The translations under genes and the position numbers were made by a program. Shown piece after piece: positions 19,295 to 27,772 of a stretch of DNA of 64,000 nt (its first letter is position 1; each line of letters starts with the position of its first letter). Source of the DNA: Pontiella desulfatans (lineage in GTDB: Bacteria > Verrucomicrobiota > Kiritimatiellia > Kiritimatiellales > Pontiellaceae); contig NZ_CAAHFG010000005.1 of NCBI RefSeq assembly GCF_900890425.1, positions 372,001 through 436,000 of the forward strand, given 5' to 3'. Below the pieces are notes generated by a model. The model was not told the DNA's origin and searched no databases. It saw nothing but the letters and a program-made list of their open reading frames with translations.

Positions 19295-20158
19295 AAGCAA
19301 AATCATTTAATGCAAAATGTTGATCAGGTCAACGTCCTGAACTCGATTTTGGCATGGTTGAGATTGATCCATTGAATGGCTTTAATGTCGGTGTGGTCTA
19401 GGAAGCGCTGAATATGGTTTTGGTAGTATCCTGGGTTCTTCGTTGTGGCCGAAACAATGAAGGCCGTTGCTGGATTCAGAAGGTGGACGTTCTGCTTACC
19501 CAAGACTCGGTTTCCCTTGGATACTGGAATGGCCTGAACAACTTGTTCTTCTCCTCCCAGGAAATGGGTGATTGCCTCCGTGTATAGATTGCTATCCAAA
19601 AAGGCTCCCCAGTCTTGAAGTAGGTTGCTCATGATGGTTCTGAGCTTTTCCGAATCGCCATCCAGTTTCTTCCACCCATCATCAACAAGGGTATAATCCA
19701 AGCGCTGTTCCATGGTAAGTCGGGTGGAGGCGAATTCATGAGCAACCGAAGCTGGGCGGAAATTGATCAAGGCCCCATGGGCAAGATTGGCCAGTAGTAA
19801 ATAGTTCAGTATTTGCTTCCGGTGTTCCCCGTTTAGTGTTTTTGCGGTCTTTAGCTCGTATACGATGCTATTGCTCAATAAAAGGTCGATGAAGTAGCTT
19901 TTGTGGAACGTATCGTAGGAAACCCTGATTTCAACTTCTGAATGTCCTTCAATTCCCGCTGAAATGCAGCGCTCCATCAATTCGGCTTGATAGATGTTTT
20001 CATCGCAAAACCGGCCAAACTCATTGTGGATGTCGAAGGCCATGCCTGTGACCAGCTTATCCACTGCATGAAAGTTTTCCTGCGAAATCCGCGAAACACA
20101 TATTGGAAGTTCGATTGGCAAAGCCCAGACCCTCATTTTGCATTAAATGATTTTGCTT
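19295..20158. mobile_element. GxxExxY element bounded by perfect 25-bp inverted repeats
   Basis: An 864-bp unit has perfectly complementary ends (19295-19319 and 20134-20158). Each end contains the sequence GCAAAATCATTTAATGC. The single GxxExxY gene fills the unit: its ATG lies inside one arm and its stop two bases from the other arm (the arm extends to 19322 when compared with other copies). The same arm occurs twice, inverted, at 63053-63129 without a gene. No target-site duplication could be recognised. It sits between the cytochrome gene and apbE. Mobility is inferred from the repeat structure; no transposase is present. Confidence 0.75.
19324..20136 (-). CDS. GxxExxY-type protein (PD-(D/E)XK-like fold)
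   Basis: 270 residues. The N-terminal ~125 residues match the GxxExxY family: VTGMAFDIHNEFGRFCDENIYQ, then SYFIDLLLSNSIVYELKTAK, where the spaced acidic residues and E-x-K recall a PD-(D/E)XK nuclease core, and KQILNYLLLANLAHGALINF. The remaining ~140 residues are unlike the short family members and may be a second domain. Function of the family is unknown. The ATG at 20136 lies in the inverted repeat; a GTG about 24 codons later is an alternative. Codon use looks less GC-rich than the neighbours, which supports acquisition. Confidence 0.8.
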   Translation of the reverse strand: MRVWALPIELPICVSRISQENFHAVDKLVTGMAFDIHNEFGRFCDENIYQAELMERCISAGIEGHSEVEIRVSYDTFHKSYFIDLLLSNSIVYELKTAKTLNGEHRKQILNYLLLANLAHGALINFRPASVAHEFASTRLTMEQRLDYTLVDDGWKKLDGDSEKLRTIMSNLLQDWGAFLDSNLYTEAITHFLGGEEQVVQAIPVSKGNRVLGKQNVHLLNPATAFIVSATTKNPGYYQNHIQRFLDHTDIKAIQWINLNHAKIEFRTLT

Positions 20159-20175
20159 CAGTTAGCGTCTGTAAT

Positions 20176-20204
20176 GTTGCCGGTGCCCGTCGGGCACCGG
20201 CAAC
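20176..20204 (-). repeat. Strong 13-bp hairpin after the cytochrome gene
   Basis: A perfect 13-bp GC-rich stem (GTTGCCGGTGCCC with its complement) has a 3-base loop. It lies 8 bp after the cytochrome stop and before the GxxExxY element. No T tract follows, so it is a weak terminator at best; it could protect the 3' end of the upstream message. Confidence 0.8.
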
Positions 20205-20212
20205 TTATGCTC

Positions 20213-22705
20213 TTAATCGTTATGCTTCTTCGCCACTTTGCAGGCCAGCAGGGCTGCAACCACGCTGACGATGGCGGCAATGCGGTGAATGACGATCGCC
20301 ACATGCTGCCCGTGTGTCCCGAGGATCGGGAACATCGCAATCAGAACGCTGAGAATCAGCACGATGCCGCTCACGATCAGCACCCAGCCCCACAACCCGC
20401 CCGACTTGGCACGCAGTGCGGCCCAGACCAGCAGGAGAATCGCATAGAGCGCGCCGAAGCCCACATGCGACAGCAAGGGGAAGCCGCCTAGCGGATAGCT
20501 CAACGGCCAGCCGAACAGGAATCCGGTAATGATCAGCACCAGCATCGCACCCATCAGGCCCATCTTGATGAGCTTGGCATTAATCTCTTTTTCCTCGAGA
20601 CCGGCGATGAGCTTATAGATCACTGGAAGTCCGACCGCCAGTGCGATCAGGGTCAGCAGCAGGGCAATGTTGCCCATCATGCACTTGAAATATTTGCGGA
20701 CCTTGAAGGTGGTGCCGAACAGCTTGTTGAAGTTGCTGTCCACATCCTGGAACGCGTGCATTGGAACCACCTTGGCATTGTCGGTAAGCAGCGGGCCGGT
20801 GGCGGTGACGTTGCCGAACAGGAAGGCGGAATCGGACGCGTGGCATTCCTTGCAGCTCTTGGCGCCGAGCGATTGGGCGGTGCCGCGTACGTCGTGGCCC
20901 AGCGGCCAGGAGACCGGTTCCGCAGCTTCGTGGTCGGAATCAACCAACGCATCGCCGGAAAGATCGAACTTGCGGCCGTTGGAGATATAGGACGCCCCCT
21001 TGCCAAGCTTCTTCAGCATGAGCGCAACCTGCTCTTCGTTGAACGACTTGGTGCTGCCGACCGTATCGACCACGGCACGTTCCGCGAACTCGGATACGAG
21101 GCCGTTGCCATCCTTGGTATACCAACCGGTCGCCAGGGCGCTGTTGGTTCCAACCAGGTAGCCGTCGGCATCGACTGCAAACTGTTTGCCCTTGGAAACA
21201 ACCATCATTTCGAGCGGTTTGAATGCATCCATCACACCAATGAGCGCCCCCTCGGTGTCATAGTCGATTTCCTCGGCGTTCACATCGAAGTCCGGAATGG
21301 TGGAAACCAGGTTGGAATCGGTCTGCCAGACAAAAGCCACGTCGAGGTCGGTTTCGCCGATGAGGTCGAGGCCGCCGTCCATGTTGAGTCCGTAGGCCTT
21401 GCCGTTGGAAACAAACAGCGGTTCGCCCAGCGCGGTTTCCACAATGGCAAACTTGGAGAGCACGGCGCCGATCTGGTTCTGCACGTCGAGAATTCCGATG
21501 GCCGCTTCGGCCACGGTTTCTTCCGGCAGGGGATGGCCTTCGGCATCCGACCAGAAGGCCGGCCACATCATGCGGCGCGGCTCAATTTTTCCGTCGTCGT
21601 TGCGGACGTAGACGGGCTCAACAATGAAGGGTGATTCGGTGTACCACTGCGCCCGGCCGTAGATGCCGAGTTTGTTTGCACGGGAAGTCCGGACCAGTTG
21701 CGGCTCTTCGCCCGGAACGGAACCGGAGTGGCAGGCCGTGCAGGTCAGCTCTTCAAAGTGAACGGGGGGCAGTCCCTTGTGGTGGGCAACCGGCGCGCCG
21801 GCCTGGCCGGCGATCATGCCGTCCTCGGCATGGCACGCCGCGCAGCTCATCGTTTCGGTGGTGCCGCGCAGGATCTGGTGGTCGTCGCCGTTGCGGTGGC
21901 AATCCACGCAGGAAAGGCCGGCCGCCGCGTGCACGTCGCCGGGCACATCCATGCGCTGCGCCGTTACCGGGTGGGTGGAGTGGCACTGCAGGCAGTTCTT
22001 GTCCATCGGCTTGCCGATGTCGAACCAGATCCGGTGCTTGGAGTCGAACATGCCGCTGTCGTAGTTCACGGACGGGGGAACCCGGTAGGTGTGATCGTCC
22101 GGGCTGCCGCCCATATACATGTCCCACCATTCGGGCATGCGCGAGGCCATGCCGTCCACTTCGCCGATGCCGGCCGCCGCAGTGGCCGCCCAACGGAAGT
22201 TTTCGCGAGCGATCTGCTTCGCCCACTCCGTCATGTCTTGGCGGTGCGACTGGTTATGGCAGGCCAGGCAGTTCATTTCGAGTCCACCGGAAATCTCCCA
22301 CCGCGCATCGGGATCGGCCAGCTTGTCCTCGGGATCGCTGATCGCCCCGCCGGGCAGGTGCGTGCCGAAACGCTTGGTGAACTCCCAAGCGGAAAGCCCC
22401 ATGCGATCGGCCGGAATCTGCGTTCCGGTCGTTTCGTCAACGGCGATCCACGGTTCGGTTGCGCGGCCTTGGCCGGCGCCCTTGAAGTGGGTGCCGCCAT
22501 GGATTTCTTCATAGTCGTGGCAGGCGCCGCAGGTCATTCTGGCCGAGAACGGCATGGTGTGCGGAACGGAGGAGACAATCTTCTGACCATCTTCAGCCGT
22601 CAGCGGAATGCGGTGAACGGGCGTGGTTCTGCTTCCATCGAAGTGACTCGCGAAAACAGATACCACCGTTCCTAGGATTGGAAGTATCAGGTTTTTCGTT
22701 TTCAC
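20213..22705 (-). CDS. Heptaheme c-type cytochrome with membrane-anchored C-terminus
   Basis: 830 residues. Signal peptide residues ~1-20. Seven heme-binding motifs are visible: CGACH (~59), CLACH, CLQCH, CVDCH, CAACH, CTACH and, after a long heme-free segment, CKECH. The last ~150 residues hold about five membrane helices with histidines (LLSHVGFGALYAILL; HGQHVAIVIHRIAAI) that could ligate further heme b. It should carry electrons between an extracytoplasmic donor and the quinone pool. It starts at GTG, overlapping the stop of the Gfo/Idh gene by 4 bp (GTGA), so the two are translationally coupled. apbE lies downstream. Confidence 0.88.
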   Translation of the reverse strand: MKTKNLILPILGTVVSVFASHFDGSRTTPVHRIPLTAEDGQKIVSSVPHTMPFSARMTCGACHDYEEIHGGTHFKGAGQGRATEPWIAVDETTGTQIPADRMGLSAWEFTKRFGTHLPGGAISDPEDKLADPDARWEISGGLEMNCLACHNQSHRQDMTEWAKQIARENFRWAATAAAGIGEVDGMASRMPEWWDMYMGGSPDDHTYRVPPSVNYDSGMFDSKHRIWFDIGKPMDKNCLQCHSTHPVTAQRMDVPGDVHAAAGLSCVDCHRNGDDHQILRGTTETMSCAACHAEDGMIAGQAGAPVAHHKGLPPVHFEELTCTACHSGSVPGEEPQLVRTSRANKLGIYGRAQWYTESPFIVEPVYVRNDDGKIEPRRMMWPAFWSDAEGHPLPEETVAEAAIGILDVQNQIGAVLSKFAIVETALGEPLFVSNGKAYGLNMDGGLDLIGETDLDVAFVWQTDSNLVSTIPDFDVNAEEIDYDTEGALIGVMDAFKPLEMMVVSKGKQFAVDADGYLVGTNSALATGWYTKDGNGLVSEFAERAVVDTVGSTKSFNEEQVALMLKKLGKGASYISNGRKFDLSGDALVDSDHEAAEPVSWPLGHDVRGTAQSLGAKSCKECHASDSAFLFGNVTATGPLLTDNAKVVPMHAFQDVDSNFNKLFGTTFKVRKYFKCMMGNIALLLTLIALAVGLPVIYKLIAGLEEKEINAKLIKMGLMGAMLVLIITGFLFGWPLSYPLGGFPLLSHVGFGALYAILLLVWAALRAKSGGLWGWVLIVSGIVLILSVLIAMFPILGTHGQHVAIVIHRIAAIVSVVAALLACKVAKKHND

Positions 22706-24033
22706 ACGTGGAAGTCCGATTTGTTGAAGTTGATTTTCTGGCCGGATGCAACGGCGCGGTTAACGGCCAATACGGCCACAGCGGTTTCGAAGCCTTTTTC
22801 GCCCGGGCAGTTGAGCTCTGTGCCGTAGCGGATGGCATTGAAGAAGTTTTCGAGATGCGGCTGATGGGCCGGCTTGGTCAGGTCGACCGGCAGGGGCCAG
22901 GCCGCAGCGGCGGCGGTAACGCGGACGTCGACCGCAACGTTCTTGGTTGAGGCTTTCTTGATCGGTGCGGCCATCTGCTTAATCAGCCCTTTCTGCGCCA
23001 GCGCATCCCATTCCGGGGCGTGGGCTTCGCGAAGCGCGGAGTTGCCGCGAGCCGGAACCTCGGCAATTTCGATGGTGCCTTCGGTGCCGCGGAAGGCTTC
23101 GGAGAAACCGCGATGACCGGTGGTGGTCTGCGTTTCATAGAATGCACGGGCTGTGCCGTCCGGTGTGTCGTATTCGAAGATGCACATCACGTTGTCGTAC
23201 CACTCGCGGTGCTTGTAGAAGTCGGTGCCTCCGGAAGCGATAACGGATTTCGGGTTGGTTTCCCAGATCCACTCGAAAAGATCGATCTGGTGGGAGCCGA
23301 GGTCGACGATCGGGCCGCCGCCATATTTCTTGTACCAGCGCCAGTTTCTGAACTCCATCATGGAGTTGTAGCCATACTTGTCGAGCTGTTCGGCGGACAT
23401 TTCGAATTTTTTAGGGAAGCCGATGTCGTCGGCTTTCGCCCGGTTCCACTGTGCGACGGCTGTGGTGACGGTTCCCAGCAGTTTTTCCTGATGGATCAGG
23501 GTTTCAATCGCGTGAATGTAGCGCGGGTTCGAGCGGCGCTGATGGCCGATCTGCAGCAGCTGGCCGGTGGCCTTGGCCGTCTGGACCATGGTGGCGGCTT
23601 TTTCAAGCGAGTTGGACATTTCCTTTTCGGAATAGACATGCAACCCCGCTTCCATGCAGGCGTTGGCATGTTCGGCATGCATCCAGTCGGGGGAGGCCAC
23701 CACAACCGCATCGAGCCTATCCTTCTCGTTGGCGATCAGTTCCTTGTAGTCCTCGTAGATGTTGATGTCGTGGCCATATTTCTTGATCACGTTGCCGGTG
23801 TAGGTCTGGGAGTATTCCCAGATATCGCACAATGCCACGAAACGGATGCCGGGGATACGAAGACAGGATTCGGTTAGAATTCGGCCCTGGGCTCCGGCGC
23901 CGATCAGCGCAATATTCAGTTGGTCGGGATTCTTCTTCGCCGACAATTCGGCATTCTCGATGGCGCGCGCCTTCAGCGTCGCCAACGTGGCGCCTGCAAC
24001 GGCCGCCGTTTGCATGAACTCGTTTCTATTCAT
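22702..24033 (-). CDS. Gfo/Idh/MocA-family oxidoreductase coupled to a cytochrome
   Basis: About 443 residues from the second of two adjacent ATGs; AGGGGA lies 9 bases before it. The N-terminus (NRNEFMQTAAVAGATLATLKA) looks like a degenerate Tat signal with only one arginine. The Rossmann motif follows (IALIGAGAQGR), then the dinucleotide-linked Y.EKEM block (HVYSEKEMSNSLE) and the substrate-domain VDLGSHQIDLFEW, whose histidine is conserved in the family. Such enzymes oxidise or reduce sugar hydroxyls with a bound NAD(P). Overlap with the heptaheme cytochrome suggests that its electrons leave through that cytochrome; this is inference. Confidence 0.88.
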   Translation of the reverse strand: MNRNEFMQTAAVAGATLATLKARAIENAELSAKKNPDQLNIALIGAGAQGRILTESCLRIPGIRFVALCDIWEYSQTYTGNVIKKYGHDINIYEDYKELIANEKDRLDAVVVASPDWMHAEHANACMEAGLHVYSEKEMSNSLEKAATMVQTAKATGQLLQIGHQRRSNPRYIHAIETLIHQEKLLGTVTTAVAQWNRAKADDIGFPKKFEMSAEQLDKYGYNSMMEFRNWRWYKKYGGGPIVDLGSHQIDLFEWIWETNPKSVIASGGTDFYKHREWYDNVMCIFEYDTPDGTARAFYETQTTTGHRGFSEAFRGTEGTIEIAEVPARGNSALREAHAPEWDALAQKGLIKQMAAPIKKASTKNVAVDVRVTAAAAAWPLPVDLTKPAHQPHLENFFNAIRYGTELNCPGEKGFETAVAVLAVNRAVASGQKINFNKSDFHV

Positions 24034-24350
24034 CATCTTTCCCCTGGACAATTTGTGAAATTAATTAACAAACCGCTTTTCTACTGCGATTCTAAGCCCT
24101 CTTCAACAAAAAACAACCAGCCTTTCCGCCTGGCGGATGCTGCATATTTCTTGTATTTATGCCGTGTAAGATATACTCGTTCACAGCCATAGTCTTGTAG
24201 AATAAACGCCAGGACCTGTATGGAATGGACAAGACGGGATAAGGCGGGGGACGGGGGTTGCCAGGGATGAACCCCCAGAAAACCGACCCGAAATTAAATC
24301 CGGATTGACGATCGTCAATCTAGATTTAATGGGTGAAGGGAGAGATGGCG
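24034..24350. promoter_or_regulatory. 317-bp intergenic region with a hairpin and an operator-like palindrome
   Basis: No gene is visible. It holds the promoter for the Gfo/Idh-cytochrome operon on the minus strand and that of the coiled-coil gene on the plus strand. A GGGGGTT/AACCCCC hairpin lies at 24253-24276. A 38-bp near-perfect palindrome lies at 24293-24330: the central ATTGACGATCGTCAAT is exact and only two positions per arm differ. The palindrome ends 20 bp before the start codon at 24351, so it would overlap that promoter or its transcript leader. Confidence 0.7.
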
Positions 24351-24818
24351 ATGGAAAAGGTTGAGCTGACGAGTGAGATCGAGGCGGTGCTGGTGGCATA
24401 TTCGACGCTCCAGCAGGAGGAGCGGGTGCTACGGGAGCGAAAGCATGCGCTGCAGGAAAAGCTGAAGGCGCATCTGCGCGGCGAAGCGAAGCGGGTGTGG
24501 TTCCCGGAGGTGGGGGGCGAGCGCCTGAAGATTAGCTACCGCAGCGTCCCCCAGGTGGAGTATGACGAAGAGGTGCTTCGGTCCCGTCTTGGCGCCCGCT
24601 ATGAATCGATCCTCGAACCGGACTTGCGGAAGTTGAAAGCGGAGCTTCCAAACCTTGGAAGCGAGCTGGCGCCGTTGCTTGGGCGAATCGGGAGTCCTTC
24701 GCCCGAAAAGGTGAAGGAGGCCCTTCACGACAAAACCATGACGGCCGATGAATTCAAGGGCGCGTTCACCAAGACGATGAAGGAATACATTTCCGTGGCG
24801 CACGTCCCGTCGGAATAA
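24351..24818 (+). CDS. Small charged coiled-coil protein, unknown
   Basis: 155 residues. I do not recognise the family. Residues ~3-45 are a heptad-rich helix (QQEERVLRERKHALQEKLKA), then a strand-rich patch (RVWFPEVGGERLKISYRS), then more helix. There is no signal peptide and no membrane segment. The shape is faintly like phage Gam or host-nuclease-inhibitor proteins, but that is not enough to name it. Of the two ATGs, the one at 24351 is 8 bases after GGAG, while the one at 24345 is too close. It is bracketed by an upstream palindrome and a downstream hairpin that share TGACGATCG. Confidence 0.65.
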   Translation: MEKVELTSEIEAVLVAYSTLQQEERVLRERKHALQEKLKAHLRGEAKRVWFPEVGGERLKISYRSVPQVEYDEEVLRSRLGARYESILEPDLRKLKAELPNLGSELAPLLGRIGSPSPEKVKEALHDKTMTADEFKGAFTKTMKEYISVAHVPSE

Positions 24819-24848
24819 TCGGCAATTCTTCTGAGAGCTGTTTTTGGG

Positions 24849-24886
24849 GATAAAAAAACCAAAGTGACGATCGCCACTTTGGTTTC
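24849..24886 (-). terminator. Terminator of the HEAT gene (possibly bidirectional)
   Basis: An 11-bp stem (AAACCAAAGTG with its complement) is followed by a seven-base T tract on the minus strand and TTT on the plus strand. It lies between two convergent genes. Confidence 0.85.
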
Positions 24887-24909
24887 ACCAATCCGCTGAA
24901 CGGGGAGGG

Positions 24910-26862
24910 CTAGTTTTGGTAGTCCTTGATCCTGCTGTTAGCTTCGTTGGCCAGCTTTTCGTCCTTGGTTTCGGCGATGCGCCGGAGGATCGGGATGGAT
25001 GCTTCCTTGAGGTTCCAATGGTTGGAAACCTCGCAGATGGCCCAGGCGGCTTCGGTGAAGACCTCCGGGTTATCGAGCTGCGCGGCCAGGAAGCCGAGCA
25101 CCTCCGGGGTTTTGTTTTTCTTCACGCAACCAATGATGCTTTTCAGTTCCGGGGCGCGGTCGGTCGCGGCGGCGGCCTTCATGCACATTTCGAAGTTTTT
25201 GTTTGGATCGGTCTCCGTGTTCGCAAGCCGGATATAGCCGCGCAGGGCAATCACCTGGTGTTTTTCGCTGTCGGTGGTGGTGGCCAATTCAAGCAGCTGG
25301 CCTGCCGCGTCGAGGCTCGGCCAGTTGGCCAGGCCGCGGATGGCGGCATCCTTGATTTCGGGAACCGGGCTTCCGAGGGCTTGGGTCAGCATGGCCTTGG
25401 CGGCCTCGCCACCGATTCCCCCGAGCGTGCGGATGATGGCATAGTTGGCTTCCCCCTCGGCGTTGGGGTATGCATCGATCAGGGGCTGGGCGCAGGCGTT
25501 GGCATCGGGCAAGCGTTGGGCCGCCAGCACAATCGCCTTTTCCACGGCCTGTATGGTCTTCGTGTTGCCGGAGGTGAGCAGCAGGTCGGCGAACAGGCTG
25601 AAGTCTTTTTCCCCGACAAGGTTCGGCAGGGCGTTGATGGCGGCGGCCGTGATCCGGCTCCAGTCGCCTTTGGCCAGGTTGGCGATGGCGGGCAGGCTTG
25701 CGTTGGCCTGGCGCGCCGAAAGGCATTCGATCATTTTGATCTTCAGTTTTTCATCGGTGCTGGTTTCGAGAACCTGGCAGAGTTGTGCATCCACCCCGTT
25801 GGCTTGCAGGCCGCATAGGGCATCGGAAGCCGCCGGGGAAGTGAGGCAGGCCGCCAGCAGGGTCTCGATGGAGCCGGCTCCCCCGACCTGCGCCAGCGCC
25901 TGGAAAGCGGCATGCTTGATCGTGGCGTTTTGGCTGGCGGTGAGCTGGAGCATTTTTATCTCGGACTCCTTCGCCTGGCGGTCGGCGAGTATGCCGATGA
26001 CCCGGACTTGCTGCCCGGGTTCAAGGCCATCGATGCCTTCGATCAACATGGCGGTCGGCAGTGTTGCCAGCAAACCGGTTGCGGTCTTGGCCAGCCGGGC
26101 GCTGTCCGAATCCAGCGAAGCCAGCACGGTCGATGCCGTGGCTTCGGGGTTGGCCCTTGCAAGGCCGACCAGTGCGGCGCAGCGGATCGTTTCGTTGTTG
26201 TCTTTCAACAACTCCCCATGGATTTTTCGGGCCAGTTTGGAGTCCATGCTTTGCCCGGCCTGCAGCTGGGCCTGCTTGAGTTCAACCACAAGCTCCGGCG
26301 ACACCTTTTTCGCTTTGGAAAGGGCCTTGAGCGCATCCTTGCCGCCGATGTTCCCCAAGGCGGCGATGGCGGCGCGTTGAAGCTCCGCATTGGCATCCTT
26401 CAGGTAGGGGGCAATGGGCTTGACGGACGTTGACGACCTGCGCTGGCCGAGCGTTCCGATGATTCCCGGCTTCAGGGCATCGGAGGCGTTCGCCAGCGCG
26501 GCAACGAGTGCCGCATCGGCAGCGGGGGCTTGCAGGCTTTGGAATACACGGCGGACAAACTCCGAGAGTTCGGGGTTGAGCAGCTCCGGCGCAAGCACCG
26601 GAACGCAGGCCTCCGACGCGCAATGCCGCAGCATCCGGCAGGTGTATTGCTTCCCTTCGAGCGTGGTGCCATCCGCCTGGAAGATTTCGAGCAGTTCCTT
26701 TTCGAGCGCTGGGAGCTCATTTAGGGTCGCGCCGAAGAGTTTCGCTTCGATGGGGCGGCGCACCTCCTGGCCCTGTTCGGGGGTGAGCGTGCGCAGGGCA
26801 TCGAACTGTGCATGGGCGGCGGTGGCTGCCAGCAACAGGCTGAGTGTGAGTATGCGTTTCAT
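24910..26862 (-). CDS. Exported HEAT-repeat protein
   Basis: 650 residues with a signal peptide ending TAAHAQ near residue 17. Nearly the whole mature chain is HEAT repeats: recurring AALGNIGGKDALKAL, AALVGLARANPEA, AAFQALAQVGG and AIRGLANWPS units. It starts 11 bp after the ThuA gene; AGGAA precedes the ATG. It is the last gene of a sugar-catabolic group and ends at a strong terminator. It is probably a periplasmic scaffold, unlike the two lipoproteins at 5-9 kb in that it lacks a lipobox and their shared central block. Confidence 0.85.
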   Translation of the reverse strand: MKRILTLSLLLAATAAHAQFDALRTLTPEQGQEVRRPIEAKLFGATLNELPALEKELLEIFQADGTTLEGKQYTCRMLRHCASEACVPVLAPELLNPELSEFVRRVFQSLQAPAADAALVAALANASDALKPGIIGTLGQRRSSTSVKPIAPYLKDANAELQRAAIAALGNIGGKDALKALSKAKKVSPELVVELKQAQLQAGQSMDSKLARKIHGELLKDNNETIRCAALVGLARANPEATASTVLASLDSDSARLAKTATGLLATLPTAMLIEGIDGLEPGQQVRVIGILADRQAKESEIKMLQLTASQNATIKHAAFQALAQVGGAGSIETLLAACLTSPAASDALCGLQANGVDAQLCQVLETSTDEKLKIKMIECLSARQANASLPAIANLAKGDWSRITAAAINALPNLVGEKDFSLFADLLLTSGNTKTIQAVEKAIVLAAQRLPDANACAQPLIDAYPNAEGEANYAIIRTLGGIGGEAAKAMLTQALGSPVPEIKDAAIRGLANWPSLDAAGQLLELATTTDSEKHQVIALRGYIRLANTETDPNKNFEMCMKAAAATDRAPELKSIIGCVKKNKTPEVLGFLAAQLDNPEVFTEAAWAICEVSNHWNLKEASIPILRRIAETKDEKLANEANSRIKDYQN

Positions 26863-26873
26863 TCGAGGGGTTC

Positions 26874-27752
26874 CTATTTGATTTCGTCGGGCACATCGTA
26901 GTCGCCAAGGGCATACTGGATGCCGGCGAGATAGTGCTGCAGAATGCGCGCATCCCAGAAGATGTGGTGGTTGTGGCCCATCGAGCAGTAGAAGACCCGG
27001 CCCTTGCCTTCCGGGCGAACCCACGTGATGCCGAAGTCGCCATCGGTGCGCTCGATCTTATCGGCCTTGCCACCCTTGACGGCCTTGGTGTCCGGGTCGT
27101 CCATGTCGAGGCTGGTAATGATGCGCTGGTTTTCGCGGGAGTAGGGATCCTTGAACTGGTAGATCTCGTCCTTCACCTTGAACGATTCGCCGTGGAAGCA
27201 TTCGTTGATGGGGTGGTCGGGTTCGTCGAGCTTGACCTGCACGGTGCACCCGGCCGTCCAGGGGTGGCCGCAGAACAGGCCGCCCATGATCTTGGCGCCC
27301 TCTTCCCACTTGTAGAAGTTGTCGGTGGCGGCGTGGATGCCGATGATGCCCTTGCCGCCGCGGATGAACTTCAGCAGCGCGGCGCGCTGTTCCGGTGTCG
27401 GGTCGAGCCGGGTGGTGCTCATGAAAAGGACGGCATCGTATTCCGCCAGATCCTTGTCGTTGAACACGTCGAGCTCCTGGGTTTCGACGGCGGTGTAGGC
27501 ACCGGTCTTTTCGCCCAGCAGCTTCAAGGCTTCGACTCCCAGCGGAATGTTCTTATGCACAAAGCCTTCGCAGCGCGAGACGATCAGGATCTTGCGCGCC
27601 TTCTTTGGCTTCGCCGGGGCCTTGGCGGGCAGGGCGGCCTTGACCTTCCCGATGTTTTCCTCTTTGGCAGGGCCTAGGTTGTTTTTGTTCGGGGCCGCAG
27701 TGACGCCGGCGGCGATGGCGATAATGGATAGGGTTGTGAACATTTTTTTCAT
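26874..27752 (-). CDS. Exported ThuA-domain protein
   Basis: 292 residues. A signal peptide ends GVTAA near residue 19; then comes a lysine- and alanine-rich linker; from residue ~50 the class-I glutamine-amidotransferase-like ThuA fold follows: KILIVSRCEGFVHKNIPLG, FIRGGKGIIGIHAATDNF, GGLFCGHPW and GRVFYCSMGHN. ThuA-like proteins take part in utilisation of trehalose and other glycosides, in some pathways together with Gfo/Idh dehydrogenases that make 3-keto sugars. The start at 27752 gives an intact signal peptide; the open frame further upstream is rejected. It lies 20 bp after a Tat-exported Gfo/Idh gene. Confidence 0.88.
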   Translation of the reverse strand: MKKMFTTLSIIAIAAGVTAAPNKNNLGPAKEENIGKVKAALPAKAPAKPKKARKILIVSRCEGFVHKNIPLGVEALKLLGEKTGAYTAVETQELDVFNDKDLAEYDAVLFMSTTRLDPTPEQRAALLKFIRGGKGIIGIHAATDNFYKWEEGAKIMGGLFCGHPWTAGCTVQVKLDEPDHPINECFHGESFKVKDEIYQFKDPYSRENQRIITSLDMDDPDTKAVKGGKADKIERTDGDFGITWVRPEGKGRVFYCSMGHNHHIFWDARILQHYLAGIQYALGDYDVPDEIK

Positions 27753-27772
27753 TTGAATCGTCCTTATGTGAG

